IMG/VR virus record: IMGVR_UViG_3300036770_003657
Location: 310,001 to 374,000 of that record
Source: a virus
Direction: 5' to 3' (one strand)
Length of the DNA: 64,000 nucleotides
This document shows, piece after piece, positions 1 through 7,756 of the stretch. The first letter of the stretch is position 1. Each line of letters begins with the position of its first letter. Both the position numbers and the translations under genes were made by a program. The notes under the pieces were generated by a model. The model was not told where the DNA came from. It did no database searches and worked only from the letters and a program-made list of their open reading frames with translations.

Positions 1-189
1 TCTATGATAGCCTATACTTATTCCTAACAAGGTTATACACACATACCCAATTATTGAATATAGGAACCACCATTCTGTAGTATTATTGGTGCCTATATTG
101 AAAATAGCCAAAGCTCCTATTACTTGCATAGGAACTATACTAGCCCATAAATTTTTGAGTTTAAAAAAATTTATAATTTTCTTTTCCAT
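1..189 (-). CDS. Fatty-acid (acyl-CoA type) desaturase, N-terminal part
   Basis: Partial gene; the window edge cuts it after 63 codons. I read ATG at 187-189. The product has a short basic N-terminus, two hydrophobic segments (about residues 14-30 and 40-58), and ends in GISIGYHR, the start of the first histidine box of membrane di-iron desaturases (family pattern GxHR...H). It overlaps the stop of the next gene, as usual in this operon. Known: phages can carry desaturase genes thought to alter membrane lipids. The remaining His boxes lie outside the window, so the call rests on one motif and topology. Confidence 0.6.
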   Translation of the reverse strand, partial: MEKKIINFFKLKNLWASIVPMQVIGALAIFNIGTNNTTEWWFLYSIIGYVCITLLGISIGYHR

Positions 190-710
190 TTTTTTAATAA
201 ACTATACTTCCCTTGATAAATTATTTTTTGCCAACAGGTATTATCTGTTTCGTTAGGGCAGGTCAAGTAAAAATACTTATCAGTTTTAAAATCAAGTCCA
301 TAAAAATTTAAATTCGATGATAACCACTCGTCCCAATTAAGTGTTTGTCTACTAATAAATGAAATTTTACTGTCAGTATTTTCTTTAAGCCACGTTAATT
401 GACTTTTTGCAGTTTCGGCTATAGATTGGCTCAGCCTTCTTGAAAACCTTATCTTCTCGTTGGGCTTCCAGGTTCTATTTAAGATTCTATAAAAGTCAGT
501 TGGCCAACAATCTCTATAAGATATACTTGAACATATTATTGGTGTTTCATTATCAAAGCAGATGGTTAGTGCTAGACAATATTTTAGGAAATCTTTATCG
601 TAATTTTTCCATAACCTGTGAGTTCTGTCATTAAATTGTATGATTCGTAATTCGTCAAACAAACTATCTAAGTAATTGTCTGCACCTGGGGACCATGTAA
701 CAGTATTCAT
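171..710 (-). CDS. Hypothetical phage protein
   Basis: About 179 residues, family not recognised. It is rich in Trp/Tyr (for example SYRDCWPTDFYRILNRTW) with no signal peptide or membrane segment, which suggests a soluble enzyme-like domain; a distant acyltransferase is possible but unproven. I take the ATG at 710, which overlaps the stop of the upstream GNAT-like gene as TAATG; an in-frame ATG at 728 would add six residues. It overlaps the downstream desaturase, so the three genes form one operon. Confidence 0.55.
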   Translation of the reverse strand: MNTVTWSPGADNYLDSLFDELRIIQFNDRTHRLWKNYDKDFLKYCLALTICFDNETPIICSSISYRDCWPTDFYRILNRTWKPNEKIRFSRRLSQSIAETAKSQLTWLKENTDSKISFISRQTLNWDEWLSSNLNFYGLDFKTDKYFYLTCPNETDNTCWQKIIYQGKYSLLKKWKRKL

Positions 711-1150
711 TACGCTATTTTCATCCAATAAAATTTTTCTTTTCTTTTATCAAGCCATTCTAAATACCCATGCGGTTCTATTGATGATGGATCATCTACT
801 GATTCATGTATACTATACAATAGTTTTTTATACCCTTGTTTCCTTAAATAGTCACAAAAAGACGCAATTAATGATCTTGTTAAAGATCCATGCCTATACT
901 CTTTGATAACATATATCCATGTTGCTAATGGGATAGTATTTTGAAAAATATAATCCCATGTTATCATACCGCATATATTAGAATCTATCTCTGCAATTAA
1001 AATTCTTTTACCTTCTATGGCTTCTCTTAACCATATATCTATATCATGTGTATAGATTAGTGTGTTACATTTGCTTAATTCTTTAATAATAAAAGATTCG
1101 GATTGAGTAGGAAACCTTATTATAAGATCAGCTATGCTATTATTGTTCAT
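710..1150 (-). CDS. GNAT-like N-acetyltransferase family protein
   Basis: 146 residues. The layout is that of a small GNAT domain: a helical N-terminus, strands around ILIAEIDSNICGMITWDY, then a helix after the basic stretch EYRHGSLTRSLIASFCDYLRK, which sits where GNAT proteins bind the acetyl-CoA pyrophosphate (R/Q-x-x-G-x-G/A), and a late strand KKLLYSI. The P-loop motif is degenerate, so the substrate cannot be named. Its stop overlaps the next start (TAATG), so the two are translationally coupled. Confidence 0.5.
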   Translation of the reverse strand: MNNNSIADLIIRFPTQSESFIIKELSKCNTLIYTHDIDIWLREAIEGKRILIAEIDSNICGMITWDYIFQNTIPLATWIYVIKEYRHGSLTRSLIASFCDYLRKQGYKKLLYSIHESVDDPSSIEPHGYLEWLDKRKEKFYWMKIA

Positions 1151-1176
1151 AAATTTTCAATAAGAAAATATTAATT

Positions 1177-1761
1177 TTAAAAATGTTTGATATCGTCTAA
1201 TGACCATATGGATCCTGTAATAGAAATACGGGAATGTTTTAAATGATCTACATCATGCATAACTAATCCATTTAATAATACCCAAGTACATTTTTCGAAT
1301 TTTATAGAGCCAATATTGACCAAAGAATTATAATCATTAGCAACGTCACCATATTCTCTCAATATAGGTTTATCTTCTTCTTGATAAAAATTAGTAAATA
1401 TACCTTCACCACCTAAATCTAAAATGTAAAGAATAGTCCATCGTCTAGGTTCCTTATCACAATGTGCTAGTAATTTAGTTTTTTCAATTACAGGCTCAAT
1501 TTTTTGAATTCCTACTTGGTTAAAATTACATGGAATATTTTCTTCTATCCAAGTGCTAAGAGGAGAAAGTAAAGGCCACCTTTTATATAATGAATTTTTA
1601 TACTTAATATCTTTATAATGTCCAACTCTTAATCCTTTACCCTCATATTGCAGTTCATCATTATTATAGTTAGAAATATCTAACAATAAATTATCAGGTA
1701 TTTTTGGCCAATCTTTTAATATAGCCCATAAAATTACGTCGTTATATCGAATAGTGTTCAT
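1177..1761 (-). CDS. 2OG-Fe(II) oxygenase-like protein (Asp/Asn hydroxylase type)
   Basis: 194 residues. The cupin facial triad can be read: H100-x-D102 (AHCD), a distal His (H169 or H173 in VMHDVDH) and R178 for 2-oxoglutarate (HSRIS). The order HxD...H...R and the RRWTILYIL strand after the first motif fit the phage prolyl/aspartyl hydroxylase-like group. It is a clear paralogue of the gene at 12244-12732: both start with a W/L-PxIPxNLLxD segment and share the HCDxxxRRW region. The substrate is unknown; free amino acids, proteins or glycans are all possible. Confidence 0.65.
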   Translation of the reverse strand: MNTIRYNDVILWAILKDWPKIPDNLLLDISNYNNDELQYEGKGLRVGHYKDIKYKNSLYKRWPLLSPLSTWIEENIPCNFNQVGIQKIEPVIEKTKLLAHCDKEPRRWTILYILDLGGEGIFTNFYQEEDKPILREYGDVANDYNSLVNIGSIKFEKCTWVLLNGLVMHDVDHLKHSRISITGSIWSLDDIKHF

Positions 1762-1781
1762 ATGTCCTTAATAAAAAATAT

Positions 1782-1854
1782 TGGAGCGGGTAGTCGGATT
1801 CGAACCGGCTTCATTAGCTTGGAAGGCTAAGTCCTCTCCCAGGAGAATACCCGC
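1782..1854 (-). tRNA. tRNA-Gly(TCC)
   Basis: Cloverleaf on the minus strand with acceptor GCGGGTA/TACCCGC, anticodon loop CTTCCAA (TCC), T-loop TTCGAAT, U73 and an encoded CCA. It starts two bases after the closing stem of the structured RNA upstream, so RNase P cleavage of this tRNA would also form that RNA's 3' end. Confidence 0.93.
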
Positions 1855-1856
1855 AT

Positions 1857-2290
1857 ACTTTATTAAAACACACTACCACCGAACTTTTTCACCTAGGGTT
1901 ATTAGTTTGTCTGCTAGGCAGAACATTGACTACGTACCGTCGGGCTTTGACTAGTCTTCAAGTGTGCTTTAATAAAGTGTAGGCCACTAGTTCCCACTAG
2001 CCCCTACTTGAGTTGTTACCCTGTCCGTGCCTTTTTACCAAGAGGCAACCTCCACACATACTTTTACCCTACCGGATGAATGGCCCGGAGGGAGGTAGGT
2101 ATGTTCTCACCTAATATGGTTCACGCACATATAAGACGCCTACTCGCTAACCGGCGTAGGGCCGGGGATTCTGTTCAGGGACGCAAAGTTGCTGTCGTTT
2201 AAGAGTTAGCGTAGGCTTCGGGTCTCCGCTTGTCGTTAAGTCTAACTACTACTCTCCCTCTATTGTGTCGCCCAATCCTGGCGATCAATA
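1857..2290 (-). ncRNA. Structured ncRNA 1, upstream of tRNA-Gly
   Basis: About 430 bases without a plausible gene, richer in G+C than neighbouring spacers and full of inverted repeats. The 3' domain is closed by an 18-bp stem (1857-1874 with 1961-1978, one G-U pair) around about 85 nt. A second stem pairs 2138-2151 with 2205-2216 (GTTAGC core) and encloses GAACAGA and a CCGG/CCGG hairpin. The motifs CTTAAACGA, GAACAGA, GAGTAG and GACGGTA recur in the RNA at 11241-11514. The 5' end is not mapped. Size and setting beside tRNAs recall phage RNAs such as GOLLD and ROOL, but I cannot assign a family. Confidence 0.6.
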
Positions 2291-2306
2291 CTTAATTTTC
2301 TAATAA

Positions 2307-2381
2307 TTATTTTACAGTACTTCTAATAAAAAAGCAACTAATAATTTTATCATTTTCTAATTCTTTATGAGTAATTTCCAT
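2307..2381 (-). pseudogene. Relic of a nitroreductase N-terminus
   Basis: A 24-codon reading frame starts M-E-I-T-H-K-E-L-E, matching the start of the nitroreductase at 9107 (M-Q-I-T-H-Q-E-L-E), then diverges and stops. A TATAAATA element lies just upstream in both places. Probably a leftover of a duplication or recombination; the similarity covers only about nine residues. Confidence 0.35.
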
Positions 2382-2385
2382 ACCC

Positions 2386-2393
2386 TATTTATA
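2386..2393 (-). promoter_or_regulatory. T4-late-like promoter (TATAAATA)
   Basis: TATAAATA on the minus strand. Initiation would fall near 2379, with transcription toward structured ncRNA 1 and tRNA-Gly. Confidence 0.45.
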
Positions 2394-2434
2394 TTAGATA
2401 GATTTTAAAAAAAGAGTTAAATAGTTTGAAAATT

Positions 2435-2902
2435 ATGAAATACTTGACGCATTTAGATTTTCCTTATGATAAAGAACAATTAATTTCCATTGCTGCTTTA
2501 GCTAAAGAATCAGCTACATATTACACTGACGATCGTTTTCCAAACTTAAATCTCACGTCTCATCTTATAAGTTACTATAACAACGAATATTTGGAGTCAT
2601 TAATAAGATCTTTAGATATTTCAGGCCAACCTAGATTTTATTATATGCAACCTTATAGTTTTTTTCCCACCCATACTGATAACCAAACGAAATGTTCAAT
2701 TAATATCATATTAAGCAATGACCCTGCACCAATAACTCTGTTAGGTAAAGACCTATATTATAAGTGCGCTATTATAGATACAACTAAACCGCATTCAGTG
2801 AGAAATAACTTTAGTGAACGTGTATTGTTTAAAATTAGCATTTTTGATAAATCTTATAAATCTATACTCAATCAACTTGAACTTAGGAAATTTATAAAAT
2901 AA
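2435..2902 (+). CDS. 2OG-Fe(II) oxygenase-like protein
   Basis: 155 residues from the ATG at 2435 (a TTG at 2426 would add three). Motifs: H80-x-D82 (THTD), distal H120 (TKPHSV) and R129 (SERVLFKIS). The phrase YYMQPYSFFPTHTDNQ and the strand ALLGKDL-type centre are typical of small phage 2OG oxygenases that hold Fe(II) with HxD...H. It is the only plus-strand gene between two minus-strand blocks. No strong Shine-Dalgarno is visible. The substrate is unknown. Confidence 0.6.
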   Translation: MKYLTHLDFPYDKEQLISIAALAKESATYYTDDRFPNLNLTSHLISYYNNEYLESLIRSLDISGQPRFYYMQPYSFFPTHTDNQTKCSINIILSNDPAPITLLGKDLYYKCAIIDTTKPHSVRNNFSERVLFKISIFDKSYKSILNQLELRKFIK

Positions 2903-2930
2903 AGAAAATTTTTATTGAATATATCTTTCT

Positions 2931-3032
2931 TTAGCTAATAAAGATCTTAGCAACCAACTATCCTTCACAACATTTAGTACATTCTCCACAACTTCTTCCT
3001 AAAGTTTCCACGATAATGGGAATAGTTTTCAA
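2931..3032 (-). pseudogene. Decayed copy of the Cys-cluster gene at 5233-5688
   Basis: From TTG at 3030-3032, overlapping the upstream stop as TTGA exactly as in the intact copy, the frame reads VET-x-GRSC-xx-C-xx-CCEG, matching the N-terminus of the 5233-5688 protein, then hits TAG where the intact copy has Trp (TGG). Residual similarity (LVAKIF) continues a few codons before everything is lost. A 24-residue peptide could still be made but is unlikely to be functional. Confidence 0.75.
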
Positions 3033-3469
3033 TCTCTTAAATCTCCGACCAAATGTAATCTCCATTGATCAGATCCATTAATTGCAGTATGATCTAAAGT
3101 TGAATCTACTAAACATATATGCCCAATTGGAATATGTTCGACCAAACCATTTTTAAAAACGAAAAAGCACTGATCATTTGTAATCAAAGGAATTTGTATT
3201 CGTTTATAGAAATCTCTGTGTAAACTATAACAGGATTTAGGACCTAACCATAACAATCTAGTTCTAAATAAATTGTATTTTTTAATATATATTTCTATAG
3301 TTGTATTATCTATTATTGATTTTATAGTATGTTCATCATCTAATTGGAGATAAAATTGCTTACTTTGAGGTACAAAATCAATCCATTCAATCTTAGGCTC
3401 TATTTGATAATAATCCTTTAATAATCTTACGTGAGTTATTGTATCTATAGTATCTAATATATCAATCAT
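3029..3469 (-). CDS. 2OG-Fe(II) oxygenase-like protein (intact copy)
   Basis: 146 residues. Facial triad H84-x-D86 (SLHRD), H127 (TLDHTAINGS) and R137 (QWRLHL). The C-terminal pattern DxTxxHxAxNxSxxxRxHLxxD is typical of Asp/Asn beta-hydroxylase-like proteins. A shortened relative that lacks the HxD segment lies at 5685-5909. The gene overlaps the upstream oxygenase-like gene by eight bases and is followed by a decayed Cys-cluster gene. Substrate unknown. Confidence 0.68.
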   Translation of the reverse strand: MIDILDTIDTITHVRLLKDYYQIEPKIEWIDFVPQSKQFYLQLDDEHTIKSIIDNTTIEIYIKKYNLFRTRLLWLGPKSCYSLHRDFYKRIQIPLITNDQCFFVFKNGLVEHIPIGHICLVDSTLDHTAINGSDQWRLHLVGDLRD

Positions 3470-4046
3470 TTTTTTTAGAATAGCACAAGTTTGATATTTT
3501 TTGAATCACTTCGTCAAATGTAGGATTGCCAATTAAACGTACACTAAGAATACATCTATAACTATTGTCTAATCTACTAGTAACATTATGGGGAATATCA
3601 ACTCTAGTTATTGTTGGATAGTTATCAATATATGCTCTATCAATAATACTTGGTTTATCTTTCCAGACTACTTTATAAAATTTTGTTCCCCCAGTAGTAG
3701 AAACTGGCAATTTATAATAACTACCATCTAGCCAGTACATATAGGTTTCAGCACACCCTTCTAGAGGGAAAATTATTGAAGTATGTATTGCTCGTTTTTC
3801 TATGTTATCATAATCGACATGACATACATCACTTTCGTAGAAAAAATTTTTTCTTTTAAAGCATAAAAAATTCCATCCTGGAGTTAATCCATAGCTATTC
3901 ATTTCTTCAGCAAAAACTTCTATCAGATCTTTTGAAATTGGTATGTTTTTGATATAGATGTCTTCTGTATCAAATTTACTCATAAAATCCAATGTTTGTT
4001 TTTTGAAATGATCGAAACATTTTAATTTAAAAGAATAATGTAACAT
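3462..4046 (-). CDS. 2OG-Fe(II) oxygenase-like protein
   Basis: 194 residues. Metal motif H76-x-D78 (VCHVDYD), distal H153 (DIPHNV) and a basic residue R164 or R170 (RCILSVR). The central strand IIFPLEGCAETYMYW fits the jelly-roll core. The first 60 residues are probably an accessory helical part. It is only distantly related to the neighbouring oxygenases. Its last 35 or so bases resemble the end of the methyltransferase gene at 5906, which marks the edge of a local duplication. Confidence 0.6.
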   Translation of the reverse strand: MLHYSFKLKCFDHFKKQTLDFMSKFDTEDIYIKNIPISKDLIEVFAEEMNSYGLTPGWNFLCFKRKNFFYESDVCHVDYDNIEKRAIHTSIIFPLEGCAETYMYWLDGSYYKLPVSTTGGTKFYKVVWKDKPSIIDRAYIDNYPTITRVDIPHNVTSRLDNSYRCILSVRLIGNPTFDEVIQKISNLCYSKKND

Positions 4047-4084
4047 AAGTTTATTTATTTTCTGTAGTTAAAAATAAATATTTC

Positions 4085-5053
4085 ATGAAAAAGGTTTTAC
4101 TTTTAGTTCCAAGATTAGACGTTCTGTTTATTCCAAATAGTTATATTCCGTCAATAATAGGTCCTCCATTAGATAACGGAAAAAAATTATGGGGTGATTT
4201 CTTAAAATGTTTAGAGAAAGAGTATAAAACTAGATCTGATATAAAATTTTCTAAATTAGAACTTCCTATTTGGCAATTTAGTCCCAATATGTTAAAAGAT
4301 TACGACTATGATATGGTACTAGTTCCTCATAGTGCAGACTATAATTTTAAAGTAAAAAATAAACAAGTATACTATTATATGCAAACGACTTTTCCATGGA
4401 TATTCAGTGTAGATCCAAAGGGCTGGGCAGGAGGTGCTAGTGTATATCCATATAATAGCTTATATACTGATAAAATTGATAGTACAGTTTTTAATAATTT
4501 AAGAACTAGAGCGTTAGAAAACAAAAGTAAATTTGATCAACCTAAATATACTGATATATCTTTACCTGAAAATTTTGTATTGTTTACCTGTCAAATACCA
4601 ACAGATCAAAATGTAATGTATCATAGTAAAACAAGTGTAATTAATGCACTAATTTGGACCTGTAAAGCTACAGAAAAGATAAACATACCTTTAATAGTAA
4701 AAGGCCATTTATATAGAAAAGAAACAATGAACCATCTAAAACAAATTGTAAAAACTTATAAACATGCTATTTTTATGGAAGATGTAAGTATACATCAATT
4801 AATAAGTTTATCTAAATGTGTAGTTACAATAAATTCTGGAACTGGAATGGAAGCATTGTTGCATAAAAAACCAGTTATTACATTTGGCAAAGCTGAATAT
4901 GATTGTGTAACTAATCATGCAACAAAAGATAATATCATTGAAGTATTGAAAAATTTATCTTATAATGAAAACGACGTTATTAGATTTTTTGATACTTGGT
5001 ATAACTGGTGTTATGACGTAAATAATCCAGATTCTTTTTTCAAACTGCCCTAA
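4085..5053 (+). CDS. KpsC/KpsS-like capsule glycosyltransferase
   Basis: 322 residues. The C-terminal half carries the signature of the capsule-polysaccharide Kdo-transferase family (GT-B fold): PLIVKGHLYR, then VSIHQLISLSKCVVTINSGTG followed by MEALLHKKPVITFGKA. No signal peptide or membrane segment, so it should act in the cytoplasm on an activated sugar. It lies on the plus strand between minus-strand operons, and its stop overlaps the end of the convergent relic. Likely role: modification of host surface glycans or a virion glycan (inference). Donor and acceptor are not predictable. Confidence 0.6.
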   Translation: MKKVLLLVPRLDVLFIPNSYIPSIIGPPLDNGKKLWGDFLKCLEKEYKTRSDIKFSKLELPIWQFSPNMLKDYDYDMVLVPHSADYNFKVKNKQVYYYMQTTFPWIFSVDPKGWAGGASVYPYNSLYTDKIDSTVFNNLRTRALENKSKFDQPKYTDISLPENFVLFTCQIPTDQNVMYHSKTSVINALIWTCKATEKINIPLIVKGHLYRKETMNHLKQIVKTYKHAIFMEDVSIHQLISLSKCVVTINSGTGMEALLHKKPVITFGKAEYDCVTNHATKDNIIEVLKNLSYNENDVIRFFDTWYNWCYDVNNPDSFFKLP

Positions 5054-5236
5054 GCCCAACGACCAAAATCACTTAAATATTTCGTTTTAACTTTTTTGAA
5101 AGAATATCCATTTCTTAAATTAACTTTGAAATCAAATTTAATATCATTAATTTTTTTAATTTTTTAATTGTGACAGAAATTGATCAAAATCTGTACAGAA
5201 TCTTGGTTCACCTGAGATTAGAAGCGCTACTTTCAT
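5050..5236 (-). pseudogene. Internally deleted glycosyltransferase-like gene
   Basis: An ATG at 5234-5236, overlapping the upstream stop as ATGA, opens a frame beginning MKVALLISGEPRFCTDFD that ends after about 26 codons. In another frame an intact-looking tail follows (NDIKFDFKVNLRNGYSF to YLSDFGRWA, then TAG). Start and end of one gene thus survive with the middle missing. The MKVALLISG-P-RF start is common in phage sugar-transfer genes, so the parent was probably one. Its end overlaps the convergent plus-strand gene. Confidence 0.65.
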
Positions 5237-5688
5237 TTTTCAAATTCCAAAATAGCCAAAGATCGAAATAATGGATCATTACTATAAATATTTAGTTCTC
5301 CATTTTGATCATATGCAACCAAGTGTTTACCTTGCTTTGCCTGCTCTTCGGCCCATTCGTATACATATTTTTTAATTATACCTGCTGTAACTATTCTGTA
5401 GTATAGATAAGTTTCTAATTTCTTGGTTATAATTATAGCATTACATTTATCAGGTTTAAGGTTTTCTGGTAAGGAACTATTTTCAATCCAATCACAATAA
5501 AAATTTTTACATAAGGTATCTCTTACTGGGTAAATTCCACATCCAACTCTGCCTAAAAACCTACAAGAACCATTAGTTGGACTTATTTCAAAATTAAAAA
5601 CTCTGGCAATTAACCAACCTTCGCAGCATTTACTACATCCGTTACAACTTCTTCCTTTGGTTTCAACATATATAGAAAATTGCTTCAA
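5233..5688 (-). CDS. Cysteine-cluster protein (YkgJ-like, metal or Fe-S binding)
   Basis: 151 residues starting at TTG (5686-5688), which overlaps the upstream stop as TTGA; the same arrangement in the decayed copy at 3032 supports this start. C15, C18, C21 and C22 form CxxCxxCC, followed by SCRFLGRVGC, then YPVRDTLCKNFYC, the usual order in CxxCxxCC zinc/iron-cluster proteins. Such proteins often stand beside oxygenases, as here. The C-terminal 80 residues are helical without motifs. Biochemical role unknown. Confidence 0.62.
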   Translation of the reverse strand: MKQFSIYVETKGRSCNGCSKCCEGWLIARVFNFEISPTNGSCRFLGRVGCGIYPVRDTLCKNFYCDWIENSSLPENLKPDKCNAIIITKKLETYLYYRIVTAGIIKKYVYEWAEEQAKQGKHLVAYDQNGELNIYSNDPLFRSLAILEFEK

Positions 5689-5909
5689 TCTTTAATATCT
5701 CCTACTAAATGTAATCTCCAATCATTAGAACCATTTATGGTAGTATGTTCTAAAGTAGAATCTATTAAGTATGAAAATCCTACAGATATATGTTCAAACG
5801 GTCCATCTTTAAAAATTATTCCATAGATGTCCCATTCAATTTTAGGTTCTAAAAGGTAATAATCATCTAGTAAAATAATATGATTAATTGATTTTAACTT
5901 TTTTATCAT
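5685..5909 (-). pseudogene. Truncated 2OG oxygenase paralogue lacking the HxD motif
   Basis: 74 residues from the ATG at 5907-5909 (ATGA overlap with the upstream stop). It aligns with the 146-residue protein at 3029-3469 at both ends: the LLxDYYxxEPKIEW segment and the whole C-terminus FKxGxxEHI...HTxINGSxxWRLHLVGD. About 65 residues between them, including the HRD metal motif, are missing in frame. It could be a translated but non-catalytic remnant, or a regulatory fragment. The reading frame itself is intact. Confidence 0.7.
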
Positions 5910-6565
5910 TTTTTTGAAACTATTGCACAAGTTTGAAAATTTATAGTAAACTTTGGGTTTTTAAATTCTATATGATAATGAGGAAATAAACTAGCTAGGT
6001 ACTTTTTGTTATAAAAGGCTAAAAACATTTTATTATCGATTGGCCTATCTCCTTTTTTATTATCTATCAAATATAGTTTATCATTTGATATAATAGGGTC
6101 ACATGTACCAAAATCTTTAATTCTTTTCCGATAAAAGAAATTAGTTACCTTACTATCTTCTATATCACAGAAACTAAAATATATTTTGTTTTTACAATAG
6201 TTGAATAAATCATCAATTCTATTTTTCATCTCATCTTCTGTGGTATGTGTAAAAACACTATATGCAATAATATTATCAAAGGATTTATTCAATGATAGTT
6301 TTAAATTTTTAATTCCTGTAGGATTATACATTGCATTGTAATCATCAAAATGAAAAAATTCTGCTTTAGGGTACAAATATCTAGCCTGTTCTATAGCTTC
6401 TTTTAAAACATCTATTCCTGTATAAAGACTAATATCATAATCAACCTCTCTTGTTTCTAGAAATGAGCCAATATTACACCCGTAATCTAGTAAAGTCCCT
6501 TGAATAATTTTTTCATCTATACACTTAAAGTAAGAAAAATTTTCTTTTTTATAATTTATAATCAT
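5906..6565 (-). CDS. Class I SAM-dependent methyltransferase
   Basis: 219 residues from the ATG at 6563-6565, which overlaps the stop of an upstream relic as ATGA; five more codons are possible. Rossmann motifs: motif I LLDYGCNIGSF, acidic strand 2 end YTGIDVLKEAIE, motif II/III region AEFFHFDDYNAM, and the strand FDNIIAYSVFTHT. This is the methyltransferase-11/25 type common in phage sugar or small-molecule cassettes. The substrate is not evident; neighbours suggest surface glycan or small-molecule modification. Confidence 0.72.
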   Translation of the reverse strand: MIINYKKENFSYFKCIDEKIIQGTLLDYGCNIGSFLETREVDYDISLYTGIDVLKEAIEQARYLYPKAEFFHFDDYNAMYNPTGIKNLKLSLNKSFDNIIAYSVFTHTTEDEMKNRIDDLFNYCKNKIYFSFCDIEDSKVTNFFYRKRIKDFGTCDPIISNDKLYLIDNKKGDRPIDNKMFLAFYNKKYLASLFPHYHIEFKNPKFTINFQTCAIVSKK

Positions 6566-6669
6566 TGTAATTTTACCCATTCTTTAATTATTCTCAATCC
6601 TTCTGGATCATGCCATAGTGAATGCTTGTCACTATTTAATACTTTAAATTTAACAAGAGAAATGTCAAA
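6562..6669 (-). pseudogene. C-terminal gene remnant
   Basis: An open stretch without start codon reads KHSLWHDPEGLRIIKEWV and stops with TGA overlapping the methyltransferase ATG. The coupling (ATGA) and the well-formed protein sequence suggest the tail of a gene whose front was deleted, right after the GNAT gene stop. Parent family unknown. Confidence 0.45.
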
Positions 6670-7096
6670 TTATATATTCGTAATTTATGGTATCTACGTT
6701 TTCACGAAATATATTAGCACCATTTCTTAGATGAAACTTACGGGCCATTTCAGTTTTTGGACTAAGGGTTACAAATCTAGTGACTGTAGGATATAATTTT
6801 GGAATTTCGTCAACTACAGCAAATAATAACTTACTGGCCGCACCCGCACGATAACTCCATATGGTATAAAATATGGCAGTGGTGAGGGTTGTGTCATCTC
6901 TACTTAGATCTTCTACAGTTTGTGGAACAAAATTGTGTAGACTAACGCATATCATAGCCTCTAATTTTTCTTCAACTAGAGCACCTACAAATCTATTACG
7001 ACTAACACGGAAATCTATAGGAATGTCTGGACGTACTGGGTCATCTTTGATATATTCTAACAAAGGGTTATCTGTGTCCTTTATGAGATTTAACAT
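6665..7096 (-). CDS. GNAT family N-acetyltransferase-like protein
   Basis: 143 residues. GNAT features: strand KLEAMICVSLHNFVP, strand TLTTAIFYTIWSY followed by the acetyl-CoA contact helix RAGAASKLLFAVVDEI, then MARKFHLRNGA, the typical late motif where an Arg/Lys-rich helix precedes the C-terminal strand. A TATAAATA element lies at 7118-7125, 22 bases upstream, so late expression is likely. Substrate unknown. Confidence 0.6.
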   Translation of the reverse strand: MLNLIKDTDNPLLEYIKDDPVRPDIPIDFRVSRNRFVGALVEEKLEAMICVSLHNFVPQTVEDLSRDDTTLTTAIFYTIWSYRAGAASKLLFAVVDEIPKLYPTVTRFVTLSPKTEMARKFHLRNGANIFRENVDTINYEYII

Positions 7097-7117
7097 ATAG
7101 CTACTTTATTATATACA

Positions 7118-7125
7118 TATTTATA
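7118..7125 (-). promoter_or_regulatory. T4-late-like promoter (TATAAATA)
   Basis: TATAAATA on the minus strand, 22 bases before the GNAT ATG. The same spacer holds TAATAAATA on the plus strand before the gene at 7140, so the spacer may be divergent. Confidence 0.55.
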
Positions 7126-7139
7126 TAATAAATATTTAC

Positions 7140-7664
7140 ATGAATGATTATTACCAAAAAATTAATTGGAATTATGATAAAGAATTACTTCTAAATTTGG
7201 TCACAGAAGTAAATCATATAGGTATGATAAATTTACCTTTTCAATATGTTCGAAAAATAAAAAATACCCTTAAATTGTTCATTCATCCTTTTAGTATTTT
7301 GTATTTTAACATTGAAGAAAATGGCGTAGGAACTATTCATATAGATTATTTGAATAACATTAGTGATTGGGCACTTAATCTTCCTTTAACGGAGAATTTT
7401 GCAACAATGCATTGGTACACGCAAAATAAAAAAGATGTTGAATTTTATAACACCAGTGATAATTTTGCTGCCAGTCCTAGGCTAAATCAGGAAAATGCTA
7501 TTCAAATAGCAAGTTGTCAAATAAGTCAACCCTTAATTGTTAAAATAAATTATTGGCATAATGTAACTAATCAAACAAAAGATTTTACAAAGTTTATAAG
7601 TTTGAGATTTCTTAAAATAACATCAGATGAATTCTTATCAAGACAAAAAATAATTAAATTTTAA
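7140..7664 (+). CDS. 2OG-Fe(II) oxygenase-like protein
   Basis: 174 residues. H67-x-D69 (GTIHIDYLN), a later His near residue 144 (NYWHNVTNQ) and an Arg about 15 residues on (ISLRFLK) give the HxD...H...R order. The NLPLTEN and MHWYT segments resemble core strands of phage prolyl-hydroxylase-like domains. It is a stand-alone plus-strand gene facing the tRNA block. Substrate unknown. Confidence 0.5.
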   Translation: MNDYYQKINWNYDKELLLNLVTEVNHIGMINLPFQYVRKIKNTLKLFIHPFSILYFNIEENGVGTIHIDYLNNISDWALNLPLTENFATMHWYTQNKKDVEFYNTSDNFAASPRLNQENAIQIASCQISQPLIVKINYWHNVTNQTKDFTKFISLRFLKITSDEFLSRQKIIKF

Positions 7665-7675
7665 TAACTAATTTT

Positions 7676-7751
7676 TGGTGCCGCCTCGTGGGATCGAACC
7701 ACGTTCCTCGGTTCTTCAGACCGGTGCTATGACCACATCAGCTAAAGCGGC
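7676..7751 (-). tRNA. tRNA-Phe(GAA)
   Basis: Acceptor GCCGCTT/AGGCGGC, anticodon loop CTGAAGA (GAA), T-loop TTCGATC, A73 and CCA encoded. Position 37 is G rather than the usual A, and the first anticodon-stem pair is a mismatch. Confidence 0.85.
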
Positions 7752-7756
7752 ATATT

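Noticed and set aside
1857-2290. tmRNA
   Set aside because: No tRNA-like Ala acceptor with G3-U70 and T-arm and no tag reading frame could be found; the tRNA-like parts belong to tRNA-Gly.
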